This document shows positions 1-11,025 of a stretch of DNA of 64,000 nucleotides, in pieces. Numbering within the stretch: the first letter of the stretch is position 1; every line of letters starts with the position of its first letter. The DNA lies in the NCBI RefSeq assembly GCF_020283565.1, contig NC_060059.1, forward strand, positions 52,209,157 to 52,273,156. The letters run 5' to 3'. A program made the position numbers and the translations under genes. Source of the stretch: Trifolium pratense (lineage: Eukaryota > Streptophyta > Magnoliopsida > Fabales > Fabaceae). The notes beneath the pieces were generated by a model. The model searched no databases. It was not told the origin of the DNA and saw only the letters and a list, made by a program, of their open reading frames with translations.

Positions 1-82
1 ATATGCCTTGCCGTGTTATTCATGTCAGACCAGATGTCTCGACATTCTATACAACATCTGGTTCTGCTATACCAGAATTTCA
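1..82 (+). repeat. 3' tail of the 5' LTR
   Basis: 81 of 82 bases match 7884-7965; the one difference is at position 57 (t here, a at 7940). The tail ends in the canonical CA two bases before the tRNA-Met primer-binding site. Confidence 0.85.
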
Positions 83-84
83 AT

Positions 85-97
85 TGGTATCAGAGCA
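85..97 (+). other. Primer-binding site, tRNA-iMet type
   Basis: The bases tggtatcagagca lie directly after the 5' LTR. They match the complement of the 3' end of plant initiator tRNA-Met, the usual minus-strand primer of copia elements. Confidence 0.8.
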
Positions 98-3000
98 GGC
101 ATCCTGTTCTGTTTTCTGGATGAGATCTTAGGGAAGATACTTTCTGGTTATGGGCAAGTAAGGAATACTGAAAATTTGTTTGAACTTGGAGAAGTTCACA
201 TTGATTGAATGGTCCCTAGAAGTGGAGGATGGACTATTCATGATAGGGTGTGTATTATACCTATCTTTTGTTGTTCAGGCGTGTAGATCTTGAGTGAGTT
301 GCTGTATGGTTTGATTTATTTTCAAACATGTGTCATTGTAGTGTGCCTGAGGTTTGTTGAGGAGTTTTGTGGTTTGAATTCCGCTGCATATATATCTGAT
401 GGAAAACTCCTGGTGGTTTTGTTTGTTGAGGATGCACCACTCTGTTCTATGATGTAAGCCCTGGTGTGGTGATGCTCGAGGAGAGTTTGTTTAATTAACT
501 TGTTAGAGATGACAAAGATACTTGGGGGTGATCTTAAGTCCACTCATAAAGGCACTCATGTATGAGTTTGTTGAAAAGGGATCTGAAGAAAGTTATGAGC
601 AATTTATTTTTGCTTCCAACTCTAAAAAGCTAACCTCCATTGGATTTGATAAAGGATTTCTTGGTGTGTTCCGTTAAAAGGGAACTGATGTCTTACCAGA
701 TGTTGGAACATCTGACGGAACATCTGACGAGCAGATTCTGCAGAATCTTGTTGGATGACAGTAGGGCATGGCAGATGCTTGGGTGCTAAACAAATGTGTG
801 TGTTGGTTACATATGTTTGGAACCTTCTCCTGACCTGGAAGAGGAGGCATCTGTGTCTGAGATGGTTTCTACGCTAGAAACATGTCTTAGATAAGTTTGT
901 TGGGACACAATCAACATATGGTTGACCTCTTGGGTTAGTTCATGTCTGATCCAAGTAAGTGGTAGTTGAAGTTGTGCGCAGTGTTGATGTGTTATATGAT
1001 GTTTTAACCATGCATGTTATATTCTTGTGATAATATCTAGTTGTATGAATGCATGATTAAACAAGGAGGATTTATTTTTTTGGGACCAAAGGATTATGGT
1101 TCTCTGGTATTTTTGGTGAAGTTAATTCTTTACCTTGTGCGTTAAAGATATCTTTTGAATTAAGATTGATGAAGTTTTTACTTCCCTTCAAGATATGTGT
1201 TTGTGTTGAAGAGAAAGGAAGTATATGTTGCATCCCTCTCTCCATTGTCTGGTGCACACTAATCAAGGGAAATCCATCTGATGTATTTAATGCTTCCACT
1301 AAGGTCACAAGTGAGTTTGTTGATCTGTCTCTGAAAATGATGTTGCGTCGAATGTTGGTACATCTTTGGCACCTAAGACTGATGTTGTGCTAAGTACTGT
1401 CACATCTGTAGTACCTGATATTATGTTGGATCAAAGTGTTCCAGATACATGTTAGAGGGAATCTCCTCTATAGGTTCAGAAGAATGCCATCAAACAACTC
1501 AAAGTAAGACAAGGGGTTGGAACATTAGAAGAATTTTTTGAGATGTAAAATATGCACGTCCCTGCATGTGTGGATGATTTGATATTGAAGGTTGATCAAC
1601 TACTGATGGTTGATTCTCCTGTGTCCCCTTGCAAGAGTTATGGACTACTATGGTATCCTCAGACCATAGTTCAGGATGAAACCGATGGGATTGAGATTGA
1701 TGTCAGAATTAATGTTGAAACATCTTCTCCAACATCTGCTCCTTCAGCCAAGGAAGCTGGTTCTACTTAGGGTGGAGTACAAGGTCAAGCAACTGACCTA
1801 ATCTGGAATGACCTTTTTGTAAGAATAACTGTCATGAGTGGATGTTATCTGTTGGTGCCATATATGTGCAGAAGAATGATGTCAGATCTAATGTCCTACC
1901 TTGTGTGAGAAGGTGTTTTGAAAAACCTGGATGATCTGCATTGATGGTACTCTATTGGGAGCTTCTTGAAGGATGTCTATGCACAATGAGTCCTTTTGAA
2001 TGGTGATTTATGAATCAATGTAATTGGGTTCCAAAATCAGAAGCTGGTGTCCCAAATGATGTTGTAACATCATATTTATTGATGGCTGTTCTGTGGAAGG
2101 TTCTTGAGACTTTGCATGGGAGTGCTCAAGCTGTGTGGTCAGAAGACGTGTTTCTGACTATGTGAATCAGAATGTGGAGGTTCTGATCTTATTTTAATAG
2201 TATGCTCTAGCAATGCATGACTATTTATTCCACTAGTATCAACAACTACTAGTGAATGTAAGGGCAGAAGAATATTGTCAAATACTGAGGTTTGATAATT
2301 GTCTTTGGTTTTCTTCTGTTGCAAGTCACTCTAGAAAAGGGTTGATAATCAGGATCTTAGTCAAGCTTTTAAGCAAACTAAGATGTTTTGGACTTTGTGA
2401 GTGACTTTACACCTTGTATGCATGACATCCTGCCTATTCAAAAGGTCATGATACATAGTGTGGTTCTGCTAGGACATTGATCAGATGTGTCCTTGTTAAC
2501 TGAAGAGGTCAGAATGCTTGAATGTATTCTCAAGAAGTGAGAATATCTACTCAGAATCAACTCTACTGAGGGAGTTGGTGTTGCCCTTCAACATGAAAGC
2601 ATGAAGTCTCTCACATGTTTTCATTTAGTGCTCGAGTTTTCATCTTCAGCTGGAGCCCTGATTATCTATGACAGGTAGAGTCATGTGTTTATCTGTGGAT
2701 TGCATTGGTACATATATATTGTCTAGAGTGTTGTACAAGCTTGTGGAGATCTTATGCCTCATATGAGAATATGATGTCAGACAACATGTTGTGACATTAT
2801 GAAATTATTAACAAGGCATGGTTGATTCTAATCATGTAAAGCTGAATAATTATATCAGTTATCCACATATCTCTCGAGTGGTTAAATGGTTGAGTCTGGG
2901 AGAATTTATTTTTCTCTACAGACTTTTTGGAAGGACTTTCCAAGAGTCTTCATTATTGAGAGATGTCACAAATGTGATATTCAGATGTCTTGGTATGTGT

Positions 3001-4271
3001 CACTAAGTCTAAGTGAAAGGAGAACACTTCGAATCAAGAGGAAGACAGTATGTTTGAAGATGTGTTGATCAATGCAAGTAAAAGAAGACAATGTCTGACT
3101 GAATGTTAGAACATTATTCGAGACATGTTTCCTGTAAGATCAACAAGGAAGTGAAATGGACAGTGTGATCAACCACGTGTCAGAAGGGAATGCATAAAAG
3201 GTCTGTGAATACTTTGAATCCATCTGAAACTACTTCTATTTTGCTTGGTGAACAAAATATGCATCATCTAGGAAACCTATTTCTAAATCCATTATCCAGG
3301 TTAATCTTATCTCTCAAAAGGTCCTAGAAAAGTCTATGTATGTTTGTTGATGATGTTAATAAACCTACCAAACTCGTTTTGATAACCTCATTGATTCAGT
3401 TGTTACCCCTAATGTTGAATCAAATGTTGTTACATCTGTTAAAGGTTTTCGTCAGTTCAAATGTTGTGAGTAGTGTTGAAAAATCTGTGAGATCTGCCTT
3501 TGAAATTGGAATTCTAGATAAACCAAGATCTCTTAAAACCATAGGTCAGTCTAGTATGAATGTTGTGGTTGTTGATGACATTTTTTTTAATTTTTTCATG
3601 TGTCATCTTTCAAAGTTGTTGATTCTGTCACTTTGTTATCCCCCACTAAAATTGTGGTTGTGTCCCCCAAATAAACCTCACCTGAGTCTGATGTCACATT
3701 AGATGTTGAAACATCTTGGACCAACCTGATAGTGTTGTTGAAACCTGTTCTACAATTCCCCAAACCGATGTTAATATGGCTCTGAGAGTCTTAAACCAGA
3801 TGGTGGTTTGGAGTATTGAAGTTTAGACTGTGGTGGAAGAAACTGATCTTGATGATCTTCCATGAGACCAAGCTATTGCTCAAAGTATGACTGAAAGAGA
3901 ACTGGTCATGCTATGACTGTTTGTGTGGATTTGCATTTTGTTGAGAAGTACTATATGTGTTCAGATGTGTTGTAATCAGATGTGATAATGCTCAGATATG
4001 TGATACTTAAATGTGATTACTACTACTATGTGTGATAGTTTTAGATCTGCTTCTGAAACCTCTAGCTTTATGTTCTCATGAAATATGTTATGCTATGATG
4101 TCATTCATGATGTCTACATATCCTGATCTGATTTTTGAGAATTTATTTTTCTCTGATGTGTGAGAATTCATTTTCCTCTGTATATGGGAGTTTATTTCTC
4201 CCTTTGTGCTTCAAAGGAGAAAGAAGCTATGAGAAGTATTACTAGCTCCTGACATTATTATCTCTGCTGGT

Positions 4272-4960
4272 GTGAATGTTGTTGATTCCACAAACACAAT
4301 TATAGATGTTCTTGTTGCTGATGTATCTCAGACAAAAGATGCTATTGGTTCTGTTGTTGATAAATCAAAACAAACTGTTCCTGAAAAGGATGTTGTGACA
4401 GACGTTGACACATCTGTGGACCAACCTAAGGCTGATGTTACTATTGTCCAGAAACCTGTTCAAGAAACTGTTGTGGTGAAAGATGTTGGGACATATGTTG
4501 ACCCATCTGACTCATCTGATGAAGAAACAGGGTCTGATGAAGAGAATTCTACTGAGGTTGAAGAAGGGTCTCTCAGTCTAAAGAAAGGCACCAAACTGTG
4601 CCACTTAATGAAGAAGTGGTTGAAGAACATGTATGAGGTTATTGTGCCTGCTAGTAAGAAGAGATAGAGTCTGAACAGAAAGGAAGCACCTTCAAGTAAC
4701 TCTGAGTATAATGTTGAGGAGGATGTACCAGACATCACACCCTCTGCCTCAAAGAAAAAGTTTGGTGGGAAAAAGATCCCTCAGAATGTGCCTGTTGCTC
4801 CCTGTGACAATGTTTCCTTTCATCGTGCTTCCTTTGCACAAAGATGGGATCATGTGTACAGGAGGAGTTTTTGCTAGATGGATGCTCCATGCCCTGATTG
4901 GAAGACCACGTGCTTTGATACCATGCTGGAAGAACTTGTGCTAGAAGCTGTGCTACCATA
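4272..4960 (+). pseudogene. Retroelement-encoded acidic protein remnant (plant transposon protein-like)
   Basis: An open frame of 131 codons (4272-4667) is rich in Asp, Glu, Val and Ser, with an acidic patch DSSDEETGSDEENS near residue 80, followed by a Lys-rich stretch. After a TAG stop, coding-like sequence continues in about the same register (about 4678-4870), with KKKFGGKKIPQNVPV and an aromatic stretch around FAQRWDHVYRR. From memory this order, an acidic linker then a basic NVP motif, resembles the 'putative plant transposon protein' family found inside legume LTR elements. No enzymatic motif is present. Stops and frame breaks make it non-functional. The identification rests on recall, so confidence is moderate. 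Confidence 0.45.
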
Positions 4961-7060
4961 TGTTGAAACATATTTTCTAACATATGCTATGTGTTGTGCT
5001 AACATGTGTTGAAACATCTTTGTTATCAATGCTCTGATATCATACCGGAGGAACCTGTGCTATCTGATGTGGTACTAGATGGTGAAACATCTTGGCCATC
5101 ATGTTGAAAATTTTGTGCTGATGAAGTGTGATCTGTTTTAGGCTATTTGATGATGACTCCACTGCTGATTTATATCTGATGAGGTATGTATCCCATGGTG
5201 TTGTCTTCGTTTGTAGTAGCTCTGTGCACTATGTTCTTGGATATCTATACTATTGTACTCTTTGATTAATGCATGAAGACCCTATTTTGTCTAAACTTCT
5301 GACTAAAAAGGGAAGTAGTTTAGTAGTTGGTAGGCATGATATGTTTTGCTGCTAATGTCTGTTGTGCTACCTGATGTTGAAACATATGCATGCTCTTTTA
5401 GTGGTTGGATGTGTTCTACTATATGATGTGGTGTCTGATGCTTAGACATCTGCTAACCTGAGTGGTGTAGTATTGAATCTGTGCTGCTGTATGCTTATGT
5501 GCTGATATGGATGATAAAATTGAGGGGAGTATGAATTGTTTTTTGATGATCATTCTGATAAGCATGTGTCAATGTGTCAATGTATTTTGAGGGGAAGTAG
5601 CATAATGCAGTAAGTGGATACTATTCTGTTTTGCAAAGCTCTATTTGTTTGCTCTGGATGATGTCCTGCCATATGTTGGAACATCCTGGATGCATGAGAA
5701 CTTATTTTTCTCAGCTATGTGAGAATTTACTCTTCCCAACTGCTACTTTGTGGTTTGCTTAAGGAGTTGTGATCTGTGATGTGTTTTGTGTGCGGTAGCA
5801 GTATGTGATGTATGGTATCTGATGATTATATCATGTGGAGCATAATGTTGAGGACATTTGCCGTTTTGTTGGTACGTGATGTAATGCTTCTGCTATTTCA
5901 AGACTATGGATTGCTAGATACTAATATATGGATTTGTTATGCTCTGATATTCTGCACTATGGATTTCTGTGATGTTCATTACTATTGCTCTTAATGCACG
6001 AAGTTTTTGTTTGGCATATTTTGTGGCTAAAAAGGGGGAGTAGTATGTTTGTTTGTGTTTGTCTGCTACTTTACAATGTTGTATCTGATGTTGTGACAAG
6101 CCTGTCTATGAAGAAGTAGTAGTGTGTGTTGTGACATGCATGAATTCAGGGGGAGTAAGAACCATTTTTTTCTGATGGCCTGATGAGATGCATGAGCTGA
6201 TGTATTCAGGGGGAGCAAAAGTAAAGTTTCTCTGATCTGATATTAAGGGGGAGAGTAATGCAATATCAATTTCTCTGTCTATGTGTGCTTAATGTATGGA
6301 TGTTATGATGCGCTACAAAATGTTGAAACATCTTGATGCTGATGTGGGAATTTATTTTTCCCAAGTGTGCTTGTGAGAGTTTATTTCTCTCTACTGAAGG
6401 ATGAAGCTAAGTTGGTTATGATTCCGCTGCTGTGTATGCCTCTGATGGTTTATGGTAAAGTTTATTTCTTTACCCTGTGCGTTATTTTCATTTGAGGAAT
6501 TATTTTGGAAGTAACATAGAAGACGTTCTACCTTCCTTCATATTTGTGTGCTCACGTTGACTTGAAGGATTGTATGGTTTTTAAATCTCTCTGTGCTAAT
6601 TAATGGGCTGAAGTTGTTTTAGCCAAAAATTGCCAAAGGGGGAGATTGTTGGATATTTGTGTGTTGGCCTCATTTTGCTAAAACAAATATACAAGCAAGA
6701 TGTTGGACCAAATGTTTCAACATGTTAGGTACAAAAGATGTTGGACCAAATGTTGTAACATGTTTGGGTACGACAGTCAGATTGCCCAAATCTCGCGCAT
6801 TTATTACACGTATCTGCTATATATGGAAATCCACTCTACAAACGTGTATATCAAGATTTGATCTGATCAAGACATTATTAGTGCAGATATGTTCTTATCA
6901 AGACTTAATAGAATGATTCAACACATTGTTTATTTCCTAAAGAGGATAAACTATTTTAGGAAAGTTTTTATTAAGGTCTGATTTGCTTAGCTGGACGTGA
7001 CTCAAAGACCAGCTGTGTTCTGAAGCTTATCTTGGAAGATCAGGAGCGTGCTAGCTCTGT

Positions 7061-7070
7061 CTATATAAAG
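7061..7070 (+). promoter_or_regulatory. LTR TATA box
   Basis: The bases ctatataaag lie about 410 bp into the LTR, a plausible core promoter for the element's own transcript. Confidence 0.5.
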
Positions 7071-7577
7071 AAGACTCAAGACCAAGATTTTAATAAAACC
7101 GAAACCATTGTTCATCAAAGATGTAGTCTTTAGGGTTTCGTGTCTTTAAGCCACTCTCTAGGAGAGTTGGTGTAAGTGAACCACTCGGGTTGTGAGATGG
7201 TCACTATGTCCTCACTCAGAAACCTTTAGGTAATGAGTAGAGTATTTAATATCTCCGAAGCTTTTAAGCAAGGAGATAGTGTTTGTGAGCCTCTCACGTA
7301 TTGATTTAATACTTGAGTAGGACTGTGTTTTATTGAGTTGTAATGTTTTAAGGTTACTCCTAAGCTTTGAAGTACGGAGTTAACTGTGTGTGATTTACTC
7401 GAAGCTTTTAAGCAAGAGTAAAATATGTCACGGTGATTGTCGCCACATTTTATTCAACATTATATGAACAACACAGGTTGTGTTGGCTGTGTGGAAGTGA
7501 GATGGGATCTCATGTCTAGGAGTTCCTAGGCAGAAGTTGCATGAGTAGTGTCGAGGTCATAAGGCGTAAACCTAGGA

Positions 7578-7671
7578 TTTGCTGGAGGTCTTAGTGTAAG
7601 ACGTAAACCGAGGGTTTGCTGGAGGTCTTAGTGTAAGACGTAAATTCAAAGGGTTTGCTGGAGGTCTTAGT
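7578..7671 (+). repeat. Tandem repeat in LTR, period 37-39 bp
   Basis: Three successive copies begin tttgctggaggtcttagtg. The first two continue gtaagacgtaaa and the third breaks off after the core. The repeat lies downstream of the TATA box, in the transcribed part of the LTR. Confidence 0.75.
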
Positions 7672-7965
7672 GACTAGATCTATTAGTGGATTTCCTTCCT
7701 GGATTGGTATCCCCCAGAGTAGGCAGGTTGGCTGAACTGGGTTAACAATTTCCTGTGCAGTTTATTTACTTGTTGATTTTATTATGTTTCGTAAGATGTT
7801 CCAACATTAAGTATGACATTCTCTTTAAATTGAATGTTGGAACATCTGATAAAACATTATTTCTCAGTATCCGTTTTAATGTTATATGCCTTGCCGTGTT
7901 ATTCATGTCAGACCAGATGTCTCGACATTCTATACAACAACTGGTTCTGCTATACCAGAATTTCA

Positions 7966-8330
7966 ATATGAATGATATTCTCTATTAATTACATGTAATT
8001 CTTTTTAATAAGCTAATGTAGTGAACTGTACAACCGTAAACTGTATGTAGTGAAACTTTATGTAGTGAAGCCTTTGCTTAATTGATTATATGTTTACTAT
8101 TTCTATTTTTCAGGAGGAGCATCAGCTTTGGCCACTGCAGCTGTTGATGATGATGCTGCCACTGTAGCTGTTGATGATGATGCTGCATAGAGTTTAGTTT
8201 TTGATAGTTGTAGTAGCTTGTGAACATTTAAGTTAATCTTACCTTTAGTGTTTCTATTTTAGTACGTAATTGGAACCTCATAATTGTTAATTTGTTAATT
8301 GAGTATTATAAGCTGGTCGTAATTTGTTAA
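7966..8330 (+). pseudogene. SWEET gene copy 1: last intron end, final exon and 3' UTR
   Basis: This block repeats 10663-11025 of SWEET copy 2 with only about four substitutions. It holds the end of the last intron, the final exon (8114-8190, starting after tttttcag and stopping at TAG 8188-8190) and about 140 bp of 3' flank. The exon encodes an acidic tail with two AAVDDDAA units. Exons 1-6 of this copy are not in the window. The retrotransposon ends exactly where the intron resumes, so the element inserted into the last intron and the remaining exons should lie left of the window. Whether the long intron is still spliced cannot be judged from here. Confidence 0.75.
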
Positions 8331-8701
8331 TTGTTAATTTGTTAATTGAGTGTTTCTATTTTAGTATGTGATTGGTGAAGATTACTTAAGTATCAAGTAT
8401 CTGCCAATTTCTCTTTAAACCAATGGTTGACAGATCCAAAATCTTGTCTAGGTTGTGTTTAGATCTTCATAAGTCTGTTACCTTGGGTTTTGGTTTTGGT
8501 TATGCATCAGAACGGTTGGTGCTATAATGCTATTCCTCACTATTCTCAGATTCAGCTTTTTGGGATTGTATCTCTGTGCTTTTTTATGCAGGTGGGGCGC
8601 TTATTTTCTATGTATCAGGTGCTATGACCACATTCTGTAGCACAGTTGTTTCTGTTTAGCTTTGGGTGTCATTGGTGCAGTTCTCGACTATTTAGTAGTG
8701 A

Positions 8702-8890
8702 TGGCTGAAGCTTCGAATGAGACTTCACATCCGAAACGCAAGAACGATCCGACTATAAAATCATTCAAAACTTGATAGAAGAACCAACTTTTATTGAAGA
8801 AGCTATAGAGTCGATTACAAAAAGTACTTGTTTGAAAGCCTTTCTGTGTGCAACTGGTAATCAAAATATGCAGGGTCTTGAAACTGGGAA
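8702..8890 (+). pseudogene. Unrecognised coding-like fragment
   Basis: An ATG at 8701 opens a short Lys/Asn-rich frame ([17 protein letters not shown]) that runs to a TGA after about 25 codons. A one-base shift continues into a frame reading [18 protein letters not shown] up to about 8890, after which the sequence passes into the duplicated SWEET exon 3 end. The codon usage looks coding, but I do not recognise the protein. It may be a captured or decayed gene fragment. Confidence 0.3.
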
Positions 8891-8951
8891 TGTAATAATA
8901 GTATATATTTTATCTTGCTGGTTAGGTAGATTTAGTAATGTGTTTTTATTT

Positions 8952-9045
8952 GTTTACATCGTATATGCCCCTGCACCTGTTCAGGTATATACACATTTAT
9001 ATTTATAAATTCTAGTTTATTTAAAAATTATTTGTACATTCTAAG
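8952..9045 (+). pseudogene. Duplicated 3' end of SWEET exon 3 plus intron
   Basis: Sequence encoding a YIVYAPAP segment, a GT splice donor and about 70 bp of intron matches 9806-9895 of SWEET copy 2 with scattered differences. The rest of exon 3 is missing upstream. It sits inside what would be the first intron of copy 2. Confidence 0.65.
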
Positions 9046-9178
9046 TTTGTTACATTTGGTAAAAGGAAAGTGAAAGCAACCAACCAACCAAAAATAACTA
9101 GAGATTACATTTGGTGAGTAGAAAAAGTAGCCACTATTAGAGCAAATAAGATATAATTATTTACTTTATTTATTTTAA

Positions 9179-9223
9179 CACACGCGCACGCGAGTGCACG
9201 CACGCACGCGCACGCACACGTGA
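9179..9223. repeat. (CA/CG)n simple repeat
   Basis: Alternating cac/gca/cgc dinucleotides form a potential Z-DNA-like tract. It is followed at about 9260-9335 by pyrimidine-rich sequence ending ccaaacggagcc, which looks like a MITE end. Confidence 0.6.
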
Positions 9224-9492
9224 GTAGCCAAATTAACAATAGAATAGAATCTCTATTTCATTCCGCCCCGTTCCACTCCATTCTGTTATATTTCACTCCG
9301 CTCCATTTTGTTCCATCAATCCAAACGGAGCCTTAAAATTTAGGAATGTAGTCAGACTAGATTAGATAGAAAACTCAAACTCTATTTTTTAAGTTTATAT
9401 CTTATAATAGTCCCTATTCTTTTGTCCTTTTTTTGTCATGTTTTCGTTTATGTTACTAAATACTGTATTAATATACTACTTTTATTGTGCAG

Positions 9493-10112
9493 CGAATCTC
9501 ATTTCTTTTTCCATATTCCTGGCTCCGGCGTAAGTAACAACGACATTTTTTGTTAATAAACTGTTTTTATTAATAATAGTTCCATTAGTAATTTTATCTT
9601 GACGTGAATAAATTATTGCAGTGCCACTTTTCTCCGTATTCATAGGAGGAGGAGTGCCGCGAACATCCCGTCACTACCATACTTGGTAGGACTGTTCAGA
9701 TGTATCTTATGGCTTTATTATGGATTTCAGCAGCCATATGACATGCTGATTATATCCATAAATGCCGCTGGAGCCGTTATAGAGACTATTTACATAGTCA
9801 TCTATATTATATATGCCCCCGCACCTGCTCGGGTAATACACCTTTATATCTATCAATTCTAGTTTATTTAAAAATTATTTGTACTTCTAAGTTTGTTTCT
9901 ATTTTTTTTTTAATTACAGCGATTCACGATCATATTGCTCATCCCAATGATCGTTGGATTATTTGCACCGATCTTCTTAGCTATACAATTTTTTGTAGCT
10001 AAGAAGAATCATGTCACCGTACTCGGATGGATCCTTACATCCGTTTCGATTGCTGTTTTCGCGGCACCTCTTAGCGCCGTGGTAAGTTAATAATTCAATA
10101 TCCAAAATTTCC

Positions 10113-10179
<67 letters not shown>

Positions 10180-10885
10180 TAAATCGTTAATTTGTCGTAT
10201 GTTTTATCAATATTATGTGTGTAGATACATGTAGTTCGTACGAGGAGAGTGGAGTCCATGCCGATAGCTCTTATTGGCTGTCTCATTGTCAGTGCCGGAG
10301 CGTGGCTTATCTATGGTTTTCTCTTGAAGAATATTTACATTTATGTAAGTAATAAATCAATTAAATTAATGATTTAAATTTTTTTTGACACATTTATTTA
10401 TTAATTCTTTATTTTTTTGTCAGCTCCCCAATGTGATTGGACTCGCATTGGGAGCCATTCAGCTATCCATATATGGTCACTATTCTCGTACTGGTCGGCG
10501 GCAGCCAGATATTGAAGTTGTCGAGGATGTCGAGGAGATCGTGGAGATTGCTCCAGAATCAGATGTTGTGGTTGAATTAGTGGAGCAACATGGCCGCCTG
10601 GTAGAGGTGGTAGGTAATAAACTGTCCCTAACTCATCATATGTTAATTAAATTAAAGGAAATATGAATGATATTCTCTATTAATTACATGTAATTCTTTT
10701 TAATAAGCTAATGTAGTGAACTGTACAACCGTAAACTGTATGTAGTGAAACTTTATGTAGTGAAGCCTTTGCTTAATTGATTATATGTTTACTATTTCTA
10801 TTTTTCAGGAGGAGCATCAGCTTTGGCCACTGCAGCTGTTGATGATGATGCTGCCACTGCAGCTGTTGATGATGATGCTGCATAG
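9493..10885 (+). CDS. SWEET bidirectional sugar transporter, copy 2 (exons 2-7)
   Basis: Exons are 9493-9529, 9622-9832, 9920-10081, 10225-10344, 10424-10613 and 10809-10885, all with GT-AG borders and consistent phase (797 nt, about 265 residues). SWEETs are membrane uniporters for sucrose or hexoses built from two MtN3/saliva triple-helix bundles. Conserved features include ANLISF and LAPAATF in TM1, the basic HRRRSA loop, PYLVGLF with LWLYYG in TM2, INAAGAVIETIYI in TM3, GWILTSVSIAVFAAPLSAV, VESMPI, and LPNVIGLALGAIQL in TM7. The 37-nt second exon is typical of plant SWEET genes. The C-terminus is unusual: an acidic stretch, then AAVDDDAA twice. No convincing exon 1 or start codon was found, so this copy may be a pseudogene or may start in unrecognised upstream sequence. 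The sugar specificity and clade cannot be read from here. Confidence 0.8.
10115..10180. repeat. (ATT)n microsatellite in SWEET intron 4
   Basis: About 20 tandem att units, interrupted once by gtt, lie between the exons at 10081 and 10225. Confidence 0.9.
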
Positions 10886-11025
10886 AGTTTAGTTTTTGAT
10901 AGTTGTAGTAGCTTGTGAACATTTAAGTTAATCTTACCTATAGTGTTTCTATTTTAGTATGTAATTGGAACCTCATAATTGTTAATTTGTTAATTTAGTA
11001 TTATAAGCTGGTCGTAATTTGTTAA

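Larger units (their letters stand above)
1..7965 (+). mobile_element. Ty1/copia-like LTR retrotransposon, 5' end outside window, non-autonomous
   Basis: Positions 1-82 match the end of the 3' LTR (7884-7965) with one mismatch, so the window opens inside the 5' LTR. A primer-binding site complementary to initiator tRNA-Met (tggtatcagagc) starts at about 85, and a polypurine tract (aaagggggagat) at 6635-6646 abuts the 3' LTR. From the LTR length of 1319 bp, the whole element should be about 9.2 kb. The 6.5-kb interior has no long reading frame and no recognisable reverse transcriptase or integrase. Repeated gggggag tracts near the 3' end resemble the SIRE/Maximus group of copia elements, but that assignment is tentative. 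The near-identical LTR ends mean insertion was recent, so the interior was probably already degenerate when the element moved. Confidence 0.85.
6647..7965 (+). repeat. 3' LTR (1319 bp)
   Basis: It begins TGTTGG directly after the polypurine tract and ends in TTTCA. It carries a TATA-like box at 7061-7070 and a short tandem repeat at 7578-7671. The next bases, atatg (7966-7970), belong to the SWEET intron and should be the target duplication. The left copy of that duplication lies outside the window. Confidence 0.85.
8191..9492. other. Region between SWEET copies
   Basis: This is the 3' flank of copy 1, then sequence that should hold the promoter and first exon of copy 2. A weak exon-1 candidate ends at 8674: codons 8651-8674 read CFCLALGVI in phase with exon 2, but an in-frame TAG lies five codons upstream of them and no ATG is present. 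A coding-like patch without a recognised family lies at about 8702-8890. 8952-9045 duplicates the end of SWEET exon 3 and its intron. A (CA/CG)n tract lies at 9179-9223. Confidence 0.5.

Noticed and set aside
4460..4738. 92-codon minus-strand frame opposite the acidic retroelement frame
   Set aside because: Antisense shadow; its Ser-rich composition follows from the plus-strand acidic codons.
7540..7680. CRISPR-like array
   Set aside because: Three near-tandem 37-39-bp units without unique spacers inside a plant LTR; a simple tandem repeat.
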